DNA from: an uncultured bacterium
GTDB lineage: Bacteria; Krumholzibacteriota; Krumholzibacteriia; LZORAL124-64-63
Direction of reading: 5' to 3'
Length of the DNA: 36,831 nt
Assembly: GCA_903859215.1 (NCBI GenBank)
Contig: CAIOLW010000130.1
Coordinates: 1-36,831, forward strand
Position 1 is the stretch's first letter. Every line of letters starts with the position of its first letter. The position numbers and the translations under genes are program-made. Shown piece after piece: positions 1-7,880 of this stretch. The notes below the pieces were generated by a model, which saw nothing but the letters and a program-made list of their open reading frames with translations, was not told the DNA's origin and did not search any database.

Positions 1-1238
1 CGCACCATGCCCGAGAGCGCGAACACCTTCGTGCCCTTGCTGCCGGCCGTGCCCAGCGCGGCGAAACCGGCGGCTCCCCGCTGCATGATGGCCGGCACGT
101 TCGCGAAGGTCTCCACGTTGTTGATGACGGTCGGCTTGCCGAACAGTCCCGACTGGATGGGATACGGCGGCCGCGGCCGCGGCATGCCGCGCTTGCCCTC
201 GATGGAGTGCATCAGGGCCGTCTCCTCGCCGCAGACGAAGGCGCCGGCGCCCATCTTGATGACGATCTCCAGGCTGAAGCCGCTGCCGAGGATGTCCTGC
301 CCCAGCAGTCCATATTCCCTCGCCTGCGCGATGGCCAGCTTCAGGTTCTCGATGGCCAGCGGGTACTCGGCGCGGATGTAGATGTAGGCCTTGGTGGCGC
401 CGATGGCGTAGCAGCCGGTGACCATGCCCTCGAGCAGGCGGTGCGGGTCCGACTCGCAGACCGCGCGGTCCATGAACGCGCCGGGGTCGCCCTCGTCGGC
501 GTTGCAGATCATGTACTTCTGCTCGCTCGGGTTCTCCAGCGCCATCTTCCACTTGCGGCCGGTGGGGAAGCCGCCGCCGCCGCGTCCGCGCAGGCCGCTC
601 TTGATCACGTCTTCCACGACGTCCTCGCGCTTGCGACCGCTCAGGACCGCGTGCAGCGCCGAGTAGCCGCCGCGGGCGATGTACTCGTCGATGGAGTTGA
701 AGTCGATGATCCCGGAGTTGGCCAGCACCACGCGCTTCTGGATGGCCAGGAAGGGATGGTCGCCCAGGTCGCGGATGCCTTCCCAGGCCTGCAGGCCGGC
801 AGCGGGGAACTGCCCCAGCGCTGCGCCCGCGGTCACGCGGCCGGCCAGGACCTGGTCCAGCAACGCGTCCACGCGGTCGGCGGTGACGTTGCCGAAGGAG
901 ACGCGCGTGCGGCCCGGCAGCTGGACGTCCAGCAGCGGCTCTTCCGAGCACAGGCCGATGCAGCCCACGCGGCGGAACTCGACATCGAGTTCGTGTTCGG
1001 CGCACCAGGCCTGCGCGCGGGCCAGGGTCTTGTCCGCGCCGGCGCCCAGGCCGCAGGTGCCCGAGCCAACGAAGATGACGGGCTTCGCGACGCGCTCACC
1101 GCGCAGGCCGCACATCAGGGCTTCCAGTTGCGCGCCCTCGACACCGAACGGGCCGGAGCGCAGGGCCTTCAGCAGGGCCGGCGCGTGGAGGGGCGAAGCG
1201 TCCCAGCATGACGAGAGGTTGGGATCACGCGTCGGCAT
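1..1238 (-). CDS. nuoF: NuoF/HydB-type NADH-binding diaphorase subunit (3' end outside window)
   Basis: Flavoprotein that oxidises NADH (or reduces NAD+) through FMN and passes electrons to Fe-S centres, in complex I or in an NAD-linked hydrogenase/bifurcating complex. My translation gives 412 codons before the window edge. Residues 50-130 form a thioredoxin-like 2Fe-2S domain with C62, C93 and C97; a fourth Cys is not obvious. The 51K core follows, with the FMN/NADH glycine-rich loop GLRGRGGGGFPTG (215-227), NADEGDPGAF (247-256) and GAGAFVCGEETAL (330-342). The C-terminal 4Fe-4S region lies beyond the window. The start ATG at 1238 overlaps the nuoE-like stop by 14 bp, so the two are translationally coupled. 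The extra N-terminal domain is typical of HydB/HndC and of some long NuoF proteins; the gene downstream, not visible here, would decide between them. Confidence 0.93.
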   Translation of the reverse strand, partial: MPTRDPNLSSCWDASPLHAPALLKALRSGPFGVEGAQLEALMCGLRGERVAKPVIFVGSGTCGLGAGADKTLARAQAWCAEHELDVEFRRVGCIGLCSEEPLLDVQLPGRTRVSFGNVTADRVDALLDQVLAGRVTAGAALGQFPAAGLQAWEGIRDLGDHPFLAIQKRVVLANSGIIDFNSIDEYIARGGYSALHAVLSGRKREDVVEDVIKSGLRGRGGGGFPTGRKWKMALENPSEQKYMICNADEGDPGAFMDRAVCESDPHRLLEGMVTGCYAIGATKAYIYIRAEYPLAIENLKLAIAQAREYGLLGQDILGSGFSLEIVIKMGAGAFVCGEETALMHSIEGKRGMPRPRPPYPIQSGLFGKPTVINNVETFANVPAIMQRGAAGFAALGTAGSKGTKVFALSGMV

Positions 1239-1710
1239 GGGTCGGCTCCTTCGCGCGGCATTCATCGAGGATGCGCTGCAGCTTCATGGGCGTGACCTTG
1301 GCGTAGAACTGCCCGTTGATGTTGACCACCGGCGCGAGTCCGCACGCGCCCATGCACGCCACCGTTTCCAGGCTGAACTGTCCGTCACGGGTTGTCTCGC
1401 CCGGCTGGATCCTGAGGGCCTTGGTGACCAGCTCGAGGGACTTGGCGGAACCCTTCACGTGGCAGGCCGTGCCGCGGCAGACCATGACGTGGTTGAGTCC
1501 CTTGGGTTGGAAGCGGAACATGTTATAGAAGGTGGCGACGCCGTAGATCTTGCTGGCGGGCAGGTTCAGGGCCTGGCCCACCCGCGCGATGGACTGCTGG
1601 GACAGGTAGCCGTCCCGGGCCTGCACCTCCTGCAGGATGGGGATGAGGCTGTCCCGGCCGGCGTCGGGATGATCCCGGAGGATCAGGTCAACGTCCTTCA
1701 GGTCGAGCAT
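1225..1710 (-). CDS. nuoE: NuoE/HndA-type 2Fe-2S thioredoxin-like subunit (24 kDa)
   Basis: 161 aa, the usual size for the 24-kDa subunit that pairs with the NuoF flavoprotein and carries the N1a-type 2Fe-2S cluster. The N-terminal helical part (residues 1-70) has the family signature IYGVATFYNMF. Cluster ligands are C78 and C83 (C-x4-C) and C119 and C123 (C-x3-C, in CMGACGLAP). A good AGGAG site lies about 9 nt before the ATG at 1710. It is the first gene of a leftward operon with the NuoF-like gene, which it overlaps. A Rex-like operator and a candidate promoter lie 67-116 bp upstream, implying control by the NADH/NAD+ ratio. It could serve complex I or an electron-bifurcating hydrogenase; the sequence here does not separate these. 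Confidence 0.95.
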   Translation of the reverse strand: MLDLKDVDLILRDHPDAGRDSLIPILQEVQARDGYLSQQSIARVGQALNLPASKIYGVATFYNMFRFQPKGLNHVMVCRGTACHVKGSAKSLELVTKALRIQPGETTRDGQFSLETVACMGACGLAPVVNINGQFYAKVTPMKLQRILDECRAKEPTHADA

Positions 1711-1776
1711 GCGGCTGCTCCTTGGTGACAGGGCTGGGGCGGTTGGCGAAACTGGGCCGTAGCTGTTGTCGGCACA

Positions 1777-1794
1777 TTGTGAATTGTTTAACAG
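1777..1794. promoter_or_regulatory. Candidate Rex operator
   Basis: The sequence TTGTGAATTGTTTAACAG is a near-perfect dyad with 7-bp half-sites around a 4-bp spacer. It fits the known Rex pattern TTGTGAAnnnnTTAACAA with only the last base off. It lies 67 bp upstream of the NuoE-like start and immediately downstream of a TTGACT -35 element on the minus strand, where a bound repressor would block initiation. Rex is the classic regulator of NADH-oxidising operons. Confidence 0.65.
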
Positions 1795-1796
1795 TG

Positions 1797-1826
1797 CTAA
1801 TTTGGTGACGACGGGAAGAAAGTCAA
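1797..1826 (-). promoter_or_regulatory. Candidate promoter of the nuoE-nuoF operon
   Basis: On the minus strand TTGACT (1826-1821) matches the -35 consensus at five of six positions. The AT-rich stretch about 17 nt downstream (AAATTAG, 1803-1797) is only a weak -10. Its location directly before the Rex-like dyad supports it. Confidence 0.4.
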
Positions 1827-1914
1827 CCCGGACTTGGCGAATGATGCGCTGATGCGAAAGTCGTTTTCAAAATCACCGAGAAGGTTGTGGAAATGATGGT
1901 TATACCTGAAAGTT

Positions 1915-1944
1915 TTGTGCCCGGCAGTCCTGTGGGATTTTGAT
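1915..1944 (+). promoter_or_regulatory. Weak candidate promoter for the 2101 gene
   Basis: TTGTGC (1915-1920) and TTTGAT (1939-1944) are separated by 18 bp, with four of six consensus matches each. It would give a leader of about 150 nt before the ATG at 2101. Confidence 0.25.
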
Positions 1945-2100
1945 ATCAGGTAAGACGGGCGCCGGTGGGCCGGAAGTTGGAGATGAGGCTCCCGGCGGTC
2001 CCGGACCGGTGGAACACCCCTTGCAAGTCGTCCCCCGGACCCATCGATCCGGGTGGCCCCTGCCGCCGCCCACCCTGTCTCCGCGCCCGAGAGGACGACC

Positions 2101-3210
2101 ATGCGGTTGCCGTCCGCCAGGACGACATCGTTGACGCCGGGAGCCCGCCTGGGGCTGTTTGCCGCCCTGATGGTGGCATTCACGCTCATGCCGGCGTCCG
2201 TCCGCGCGACCACCGTCGATGGTCGTCCGCCCCATTTCCTGCGCTTCAGCATCCAGGACCCGGACGGCAAGTTTTTCCCCAATGGCGAGGTGGAATTGTG
2301 CCGCCACGGGGGAGGCTGCGTGTACGCGGACATCGACCGCGGGTACCCCGGCCAGTTCATCGTGCCGGGTGACAAACTGGTGCCGGACGCCCTCTACCAG
2401 ATCCTGGTCTACGACAACGACGTGGACGTCGTGTACGAGATGCGCGACTGGCGCTACGTGGCCGCCGACTTCGACCCGGGCTACGACATCCTGCTGGGTG
2501 TGGATAAATTCAAAGTCTACGCGAGATTCCGCGGCCAGCCGGGCGGCGGGCTCACGTTCGAGATCGCCAACACGCTCAATCCCGAGTGGGAGGAGCGCGC
2601 CGGCCGCCTGCGGACGATGGCCGCAGACTCGCTGGTGCTGGTGCCGCGCCTGGTCGGGCGGGCCGTCGTGCCGGTGATGCTGGGCAGCCATTTCAAGGAT
2701 GATCCTGCGGCCGCCGGCGGCGTGAACAGCGTCGACCCGGGTCTGGGCGTCGCGCTGGCGTGGCGCAGCCACTACCCGCACCGCATCGACACCAGCGAGC
2801 GCTGGCTGCCGTTCAGCGAGTTCACGCTTGGTTGGGACGGCAACCGCTACGAGACGGACCAGGTGCTGACGCCCGGCCGCTCGAGCGACGTGTTCTTCCA
2901 CCGGTTGACCGTCGGTTACGGCGTCGGCCGGCTGAGCCCCAACGGCGACACGCAGGTCAGCCTGTCGGTGGTCGCCGGCGCGGGCGCGGTGCTCGACGGC
3001 ACCGAACTGCTGAGATACCGCGGCCGCGAGTACCGCATGTTCGGCGCCGGCGTGCGCCTGACGGCCATCCGCGAGGTGGCGTCGGGCAGCGGCGTGCGCC
3101 TCGGGCTGTGCGGCGTGGTCGAGGTGTTGCGCTGGTGGGCGCAACCCGTGGAAACGGATCACTGGTACGGCCTGGCGCCCTCGGCGGCGCTGGGCGTGGC
3201 GTTCTACTAG
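2101..3210 (+). CDS. Secreted barrel-like protein of unknown function
   Basis: 369 aa from the ATG at 2101, chosen because a GAGAGG ribosome site lies 6 nt before it and the first 35 residues then form a signal peptide (positively charged start, hydrophobic LGLFAALMVAFTLM, cleavage near SVRA). The mature N-terminal part (to about residue 150) is rich in Asp, Tyr and Val and looks like a small beta-sandwich. From about residue 175 onward alternating hydrophobic and polar residues and a final aromatic (GVAFY) suggest an outer-membrane beta-barrel. I do not recognise a named family. The Calx-beta lipoprotein starts 12 bp later, so the two are probably co-transcribed and may work together at the cell surface. 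An in-frame upstream start at 2053 is possible but lacks a ribosome site. Confidence 0.85.
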   Translation: MRLPSARTTSLTPGARLGLFAALMVAFTLMPASVRATTVDGRPPHFLRFSIQDPDGKFFPNGEVELCRHGGGCVYADIDRGYPGQFIVPGDKLVPDALYQILVYDNDVDVVYEMRDWRYVAADFDPGYDILLGVDKFKVYARFRGQPGGGLTFEIANTLNPEWEERAGRLRTMAADSLVLVPRLVGRAVVPVMLGSHFKDDPAAAGGVNSVDPGLGVALAWRSHYPHRIDTSERWLPFSEFTLGWDGNRYETDQVLTPGRSSDVFFHRLTVGYGVGRLSPNGDTQVSLSVVAGAGAVLDGTELLRYRGREYRMFGAGVRLTAIREVASGSGVRLGLCGVVEVLRWWAQPVETDHWYGLAPSAALGVAFY

Positions 3211-3222
3211 AAGGTGGCGGGC

Positions 3223-6200
3223 GTGAGCCGACGGCACGACAAGCGGGCGATGGCGGGGCGGGGCAGCCGGTGGTGGCTGCCGGCGCTGGCCATGCTGTCC
3301 GCCGCGCTGCTGGGCTTCGCCACCGGCTGCGACAACAAGGACAACGACTGGAACGACTTCGCGCCCGAGCGCAGGATCATGACCGTCGCCACCGACACGC
3401 TGCGCCTGGCCGAGGGCGGCATCGCGCGCACGCTCACGGTGACGCTGCTGATGGTGCCGGACGACACGGTGTTTGTGAACCTCGAGGCGGTGGGCGGCCA
3501 GGCCGTGGCCGAGCCGTCGGTGCTGGTCTTCGCGCCGGTCGACGACGAATGGGCGCAGCCCCGCACGGCGACCATCACGGCCGTCGACGACCGGTACCAG
3601 GAAGGCCGGCAGGAGGATGCGCTGACCGTGCTGGCGTCCTCGCGCGACATCGCCTACGACGGCCAGGGCGGTGTCGGCCTGGTGCCGCTGGTGATCGCCG
3701 ACAACGACCAGGCCGGCGTCATCGTCTCGGAGACCAGCGTGCACCTGATCGAGGCGGCCGAAGGAGTGCTGGAGCAGAAGTACCACCTGCGCCTGACTTC
3801 ACAGCCGACCGCCGATGTGACCATCACGATCACGCCGTCGCCGGCCGACCCGCGACTGCACATCGTGCCGCAGGCCGTCACCTTCACGGCCACGGACTGG
3901 GACCAGGAGCAGGTCATCCGCCTGTGGGCCGAACAGGACCAGGTCGATGCCGACAACCTCGCGATCACGATCAGCCACAGCGCCGCCTCGGCCGACCCGC
4001 AGTACGGCCCGGGGTTGGACATCGCGGATGTCGCCGTCGCGGTCTACGACAACACGCTGCCGCCCACCGCCACGCTGAGGCCGGCCGCGATCGGCGCATT
4101 GGCGCTGGACGAGGCGCACCCGGCGACGACAGCCGACATCGAGATCGTGCTCAGTCACGCCAGTTCGCTGCCGGTGCAGTTGCACCTGGCCACCGTCGAC
4201 GGCACGGCCATCGGCGGCGCGGACTACGTCTCCATCGACCAGGACGTCACGTTCCAGCCGGGCGATGCGCTGACGCGCGTGGTGCACCTGCAGGTGCTGG
4301 ACGACGACGACCTGGAGGATCCCGAGGCGTTCGAGGTCGTGCTGGCCGGCGTCAGCAACGCCGTGATCGGCGCCGACGACCGCCTGGCCTGCGCGATCGT
4401 CGACAACGACCAGACCACGCTGACGATGTCCGTGGCGCCGGCGACCGAGGACGCGGGCTCGGCCCAGTTCGTGGTCAGCATCCCGCACGCCGAGCCGCTG
4501 CCGATCACCTTCACGTTCACGACCGCGGCGGCCACCGCGACCAGCGGCGCCGACTACGCGGCGGTCAGCGCGCCGTTCGTCATCGCCGCCGGGCAGACGC
4601 AGCGCATCATCCCGGTGGTGCTGCTGGCCGATCCCTACCACGAGGGCGACGAGACGTTCACGGCGAACCTGTCGCAGGTGTCGGCCAACGCGCACTGGGC
4701 GGGGACGGCGGTCACGTGCACGATCGTCGACGACGACCCGCAGTCCATCGCGCTTGACGGCGTGACCGTGGGCGAGGCGGGCGGCACGGCGGTCTTCACG
4801 CTGCGGCTGCAGGCGCCGTACAACGCGCCGGTCACGCTGGCGGTTTCCACGCTGGCGGGCGACGGCCTCGGTTCGGCCACGGGCCAGGAGGACGCCGCCG
4901 CCGGCAACGACTACACGGCGGCGACGGGCGCCACCTGGACCATCCCCGCCGACGCGACGACGGCCACGTTCCCGGTCACGCTGCTGGCGGGCACGCAGGC
5001 CGAGGCGCTCAATGAATACTTCCGGCTGCGCATCGACAGCGGCAGCCGGCCCGGGTTCGCGGGCCTGGTCGCCACGGCGACGGTGGTTGACGACGACCAG
5101 CCGCTGCTGGCGGTGGCCGACGTCGCGGTGGTCGAGACCGCCGCGCAGGCCGTCTTCACCGTGCGGCTGGTCAATGCCCTCGGTCAGGCGATCACCAGCA
5201 CCGCCGACGTCACGTTCCGCGCCGACACCGTCGACCAGACGGCCAGTTCGGCCTCCGACTACACGGCCGTCGGGCAGGTGTTCACCATCGCCGCCGGCCA
5301 GGGCAGCGTGAGCGTGCCGGTGACGCTGCACGACGACGCCTGGGACGACGACAACGAGACCTTCGTCCTGCACCTGTCGGCCGCGACGAACGCCGTCATC
5401 AGCCCGACCGAGGCGGACGCCTTCTGCGCGATCACCGACGACGAGTTCCCCTCGATCAACCTGGGCGCCGTGCTGGCGCGCGCGAACGAGGGCAGCACGA
5501 TCACCTTCACGGTCAGCCTGACCACGCAGCGGCAGTCGGCCACGGCGTACAGCCTGACTTTGCTGCCGGGCACGTCGCAGGGACCCGGCGTGGACTACAC
5601 GTTCACGCAGAACGGCGCGCAGGTGATCCCGGCCTTCACGTCGTCGGTTTCCTTCACCGTGCCGCTGCTGGACGACCAGGTGACGGGCGAGGCCGACGAG
5701 GTCCTGCACGCGTCCATCGCGGGCGCCAACGTGGCGCTGGGTGTGACGGGGCTGGACCTGACGATCGTCGACGCGCCGCGCGTGTCCATCGCTGCGGCGC
5801 CGGCCGTGGTCGAGGGCCAGAACGCCGTGTTCCCGGTGACGCTGAACGCCGCCTCGACGGCGCCGGTCACGTTCCGCGTGCAGTTCTCGAGCGCCACGGC
5901 CAACGTGCTGAGCGATATCAACGGCGCGAACACCGGGCCGTTCACGATCCCTGCCGGCTCGACCACGGTCAACGTGCCGGTGCCGACCATCGCGAACGAC
6001 GGCGGCGACAACGCCGTCGAGACGTTCACCACCACGCTGATCCTGCCGACGAACGCGACGCTGAGCGGCTTCAACGCCGCCGTGGGCACGATCACCGACG
6101 GCGACCCGTCGCCCCTGTCGTTCACGGGTCCGGCTACGGCGACCGAGGGCGCCGACATCGCCTTCACGGTGCACCTGGCCTGGACCAGCGAGGTCGCCAT

Positions 6201-6777
6201 CCAGTTCTTCGTGCAGTTCACGGGCGGCACGGCGGCGGGATCGGGCATCGACTACGTCAGCGCGGGCACCGGCCCGTTCACGGTGCCGGCCGGCCAGGCG
6301 AACCTGACGATCAACGTGCCGACGATCGACGACGCCGGTCCCGAGCTGGCGACCGAGAACTTCACGATCACCGTCATCAACCCGACCAACGCGGTCGTGG
6401 GCGCGACGCCGACGGCAACGGGCAACATCCTCGACAACGACCAGCCGGTGCTGACCATCACCGCCGGCCCGGCCGTGATCGAGGGCGGCACCCTGTCGTT
6501 CACCGTGTCGATGGACCGCCAGTCGATCGTGCCGGTGACGTTCAACGTGATCTCGCTGGACGGCTCGACGCAGGGCGCTGCGGACTACACGGCCCCGAGC
6601 GGCCCGTGGACGATCGCCGCCGGCTCGACGACTCATGTCGTCCTGGTGCCCACGGTGCAGGACCTGGTGCACGAGAACCAGGAGATCATGGTGCTGCGGC
6701 TGGCGGCCAGTCCGGCCAACGGCGTACTGGGAGCGCCAGTCGAGGCGAACGGCGTCATCGACGACGACGATCCTTGA
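3223..6777 (+). CDS. Large Calx-beta repeat lipoprotein
   Basis: About 1184 aa. The start is probably GTG 3223, which follows AAGGTGG (3211-3217); GTG 3214 and ATG 3250 are alternatives. The N terminus has Arg/Lys, then a hydrophobic segment ending in a lipobox (FATGC), so the protein should be lipidated and membrane-anchored; the residues after the Cys are DNKDND. The remainder is about ten Calx-beta-like units of roughly 105-120 residues. Each has a G-x-DY strand, a D-x-x-x-E-DPE/ENE-type acidic turn and a closing acidic motif such as VDNDQ, VDDDPQ or LDNDQP. In this family the acidic loops bind Ca2+ and the repeats make stiff extended rods used in adhesion or surface interaction. No enzyme domain is present. 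Its partner is likely the barrel-like protein encoded just upstream. Confidence 0.9.
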   Translation: MSRRHDKRAMAGRGSRWWLPALAMLSAALLGFATGCDNKDNDWNDFAPERRIMTVATDTLRLAEGGIARTLTVTLLMVPDDTVFVNLEAVGGQAVAEPSVLVFAPVDDEWAQPRTATITAVDDRYQEGRQEDALTVLASSRDIAYDGQGGVGLVPLVIADNDQAGVIVSETSVHLIEAAEGVLEQKYHLRLTSQPTADVTITITPSPADPRLHIVPQAVTFTATDWDQEQVIRLWAEQDQVDADNLAITISHSAASADPQYGPGLDIADVAVAVYDNTLPPTATLRPAAIGALALDEAHPATTADIEIVLSHASSLPVQLHLATVDGTAIGGADYVSIDQDVTFQPGDALTRVVHLQVLDDDDLEDPEAFEVVLAGVSNAVIGADDRLACAIVDNDQTTLTMSVAPATEDAGSAQFVVSIPHAEPLPITFTFTTAAATATSGADYAAVSAPFVIAAGQTQRIIPVVLLADPYHEGDETFTANLSQVSANAHWAGTAVTCTIVDDDPQSIALDGVTVGEAGGTAVFTLRLQAPYNAPVTLAVSTLAGDGLGSATGQEDAAAGNDYTAATGATWTIPADATTATFPVTLLAGTQAEALNEYFRLRIDSGSRPGFAGLVATATVVDDDQPLLAVADVAVVETAAQAVFTVRLVNALGQAITSTADVTFRADTVDQTASSASDYTAVGQVFTIAAGQGSVSVPVTLHDDAWDDDNETFVLHLSAATNAVISPTEADAFCAITDDEFPSINLGAVLARANEGSTITFTVSLTTQRQSATAYSLTLLPGTSQGPGVDYTFTQNGAQVIPAFTSSVSFTVPLLDDQVTGEADEVLHASIAGANVALGVTGLDLTIVDAPRVSIAAAPAVVEGQNAVFPVTLNAASTAPVTFRVQFSSATANVLSDINGANTGPFTIPAGSTTVNVPVPTIANDGGDNAVETFTTTLILPTNATLSGFNAAVGTITDGDPSPLSFTGPATATEGADIAFTVHLAWTSEVAIQFFVQFTGGTAAGSGIDYVSAGTGPFTVPAGQANLTINVPTIDDAGPELATENFTITVINPTNAVVGATPTATGNILDNDQPVLTITAGPAVIEGGTLSFTVSMDRQSIVPVTFNVISLDGSTQGAADYTAPSGPWTIAAGSTTHVVLVPTVQDLVHENQEIMVLRLAASPANGVLGAPVEANGVIDDDDP

Positions 6778-6828
6778 TCGGGAGCCGTTGATCCGGACAC
6801 GACCTGATCCAATTTGCGACCTGCTCAA

Positions 6829-6842
6829 TTGCGCCGGCGCAA
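6829..6842. repeat. Intergenic palindrome TTGCGCCGGCGCAA, copy 1
   Basis: Perfect 14-bp palindrome 52 bp after the stop of the Calx-beta gene. A degenerate second copy, TTGCGCCGGCGCCG, lies at 6863-6876. The same palindrome recurs at 9762, 36347 and 36495, always between genes. It could fold as a 3' hairpin, but no T-tract follows it. Confidence 0.7.
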
Positions 6843-6916
6843 CTCTCACCTCGTCGTGACGGTTGCGCCGGCGCCGTTGCATCCCCCCAAGCGGCCGCTT
6901 CCGGCCACCGGGGTGG

Positions 6917-6945
6917 TTGTCCTTCGTTCCCGATGGGGATAGATT
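6917..6945 (+). promoter_or_regulatory. Candidate promoter for the MOSC gene
   Basis: TTGTCC (6917-6922), a 17-bp spacer and TAGATT (6940-6945) give four of six matches in each box at the ideal spacing. It lies about 55 bp before the ATG at 7001. Confidence 0.4.
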
Positions 6946-7000
6946 GGAGTCGTGACGGCCGCCGCTGTCATCCCGGCCCGCGCAATCAAATGAGGACGCC

Positions 7001-7816
7001 ATGCCGCTGACCCTCGCCTCGCTCCATGTCTACGCTGTGAAGGGTTGCCGCGGTACATCGCCAGCGAGCGCCGTCGCGCAGCTGCGCGGCTTTGCCGGCG
7101 ACCGCCGCTGGATGATCGTCGACGATGCGGGCCGGTTCATCTCGCAGCGCTCGCACCCGGCGCTCGCGCTGCTCGAGGCCGAACTGACGGCGCAGGCGCT
7201 GGCCCTCGGGGCGGCCGACCGACCCGTGCTGTCGATCCCGCTCGACGCGGACGGCAGCCCGGTTCGCACGGGCGCTGCGCGCGAGGCCACGGTCTGGGAC
7301 GACACCGTCCCGGTGGTCGATGCCGGCGACTTCGCTGCCGCCTGGTTGCACAACGTCCTCGGCACACCCGCCCGCCTGGTCCACATGCCCGCCGCCACCC
7401 ATCGCGCCGTCGACCCGCGCTACGGCGCGCCCGGAGATGAGGTCAGCTTCGCCGACGGCTATCCGTACCTGCTCGTCTCGACGGCCTCGCTTGCCGACCT
7501 CAACGCGCGGCTCAAGAGGCCGCTGCCGATGGACCGCTTTCGCCCGAACCTCGTCGTGGACGGCTGCGCGCCGGAAGCCGAGGACGGCTGGCGCCGCATC
7601 CGCATCGGCTCCGTCAACTTCCGCCTGGTCAAGCCCTGCACCCGCTGCACGGTGACGACCATCGACCAGGCCACGGGCGTGCCCGACGGCCCTGAGCCGC
7701 TGCGCACCCTGGCCGGCTATCGCACCTGGCAGGGCGGCGCCCGCTTCGGGATGAACGTGATCGCCGAGGGAGAGGGTATCGTGCGGGTCGGGGACGATAT
7801 CACCGTCCTCGACTGA
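7001..7816 (+). CDS. MOSC-domain molybdenum-cofactor protein (YcbX/mARC-like)
   Basis: 271 aa. The N-terminal part (about residues 1-115; LHVYAVKGCRG, GDRRWMIVD) is the MOSC N-terminal beta-barrel, and the C-terminal half is the MOSC domain. The motif KPCTRCTVTTID places C213 and C216; the Cys of the RC pair is the molybdenum-ligating residue in mARC enzymes. Proteins of this architecture reduce N-hydroxylated compounds using a sulfurated molybdenum cofactor, taking electrons from a separate ferredoxin or flavoprotein; no ferredoxin domain is fused here. GAGG lies 6 nt before the ATG. The moaA and moeA genes at the far side of the window show that the cell makes the cofactor. The exact substrate cannot be read from the sequence. 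Confidence 0.9.
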   Translation: MPLTLASLHVYAVKGCRGTSPASAVAQLRGFAGDRRWMIVDDAGRFISQRSHPALALLEAELTAQALALGAADRPVLSIPLDADGSPVRTGAAREATVWDDTVPVVDAGDFAAAWLHNVLGTPARLVHMPAATHRAVDPRYGAPGDEVSFADGYPYLLVSTASLADLNARLKRPLPMDRFRPNLVVDGCAPEAEDGWRRIRIGSVNFRLVKPCTRCTVTTIDQATGVPDGPEPLRTLAGYRTWQGGARFGMNVIAEGEGIVRVGDDITVLD

Positions 7817-7880
7817 CCGGGTTGCCGTCCCTGCGCCAAGGTGCGACCTTGCCGTCCTACCCCCACCGGGAGGCCCCGCC

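Larger units (their letters stand above)
1711..2100. other. Divergent intergenic region
   Basis: This gap of about 390 bp separates the leftward nuoE-nuoF operon from the rightward gene at 2101. Its part between about 1770 and 1960 is clearly more AT-rich than the surroundings. It contains the Rex-like operator, the leftward candidate promoter and a weak rightward promoter. The last 140 bp are GC-rich leader sequence with no gene or convincing structure that I can see. Confidence 0.6.

Noticed and set aside
3799-7002. Open reading frame of over 1,000 codons on the minus strand opposite the Calx-beta gene
   Set aside because: It is Arg/Asp/Val-rich low-complexity translation with no motif, mirrored from a high-GC gene; the plus strand has clear repeats and a lipobox.
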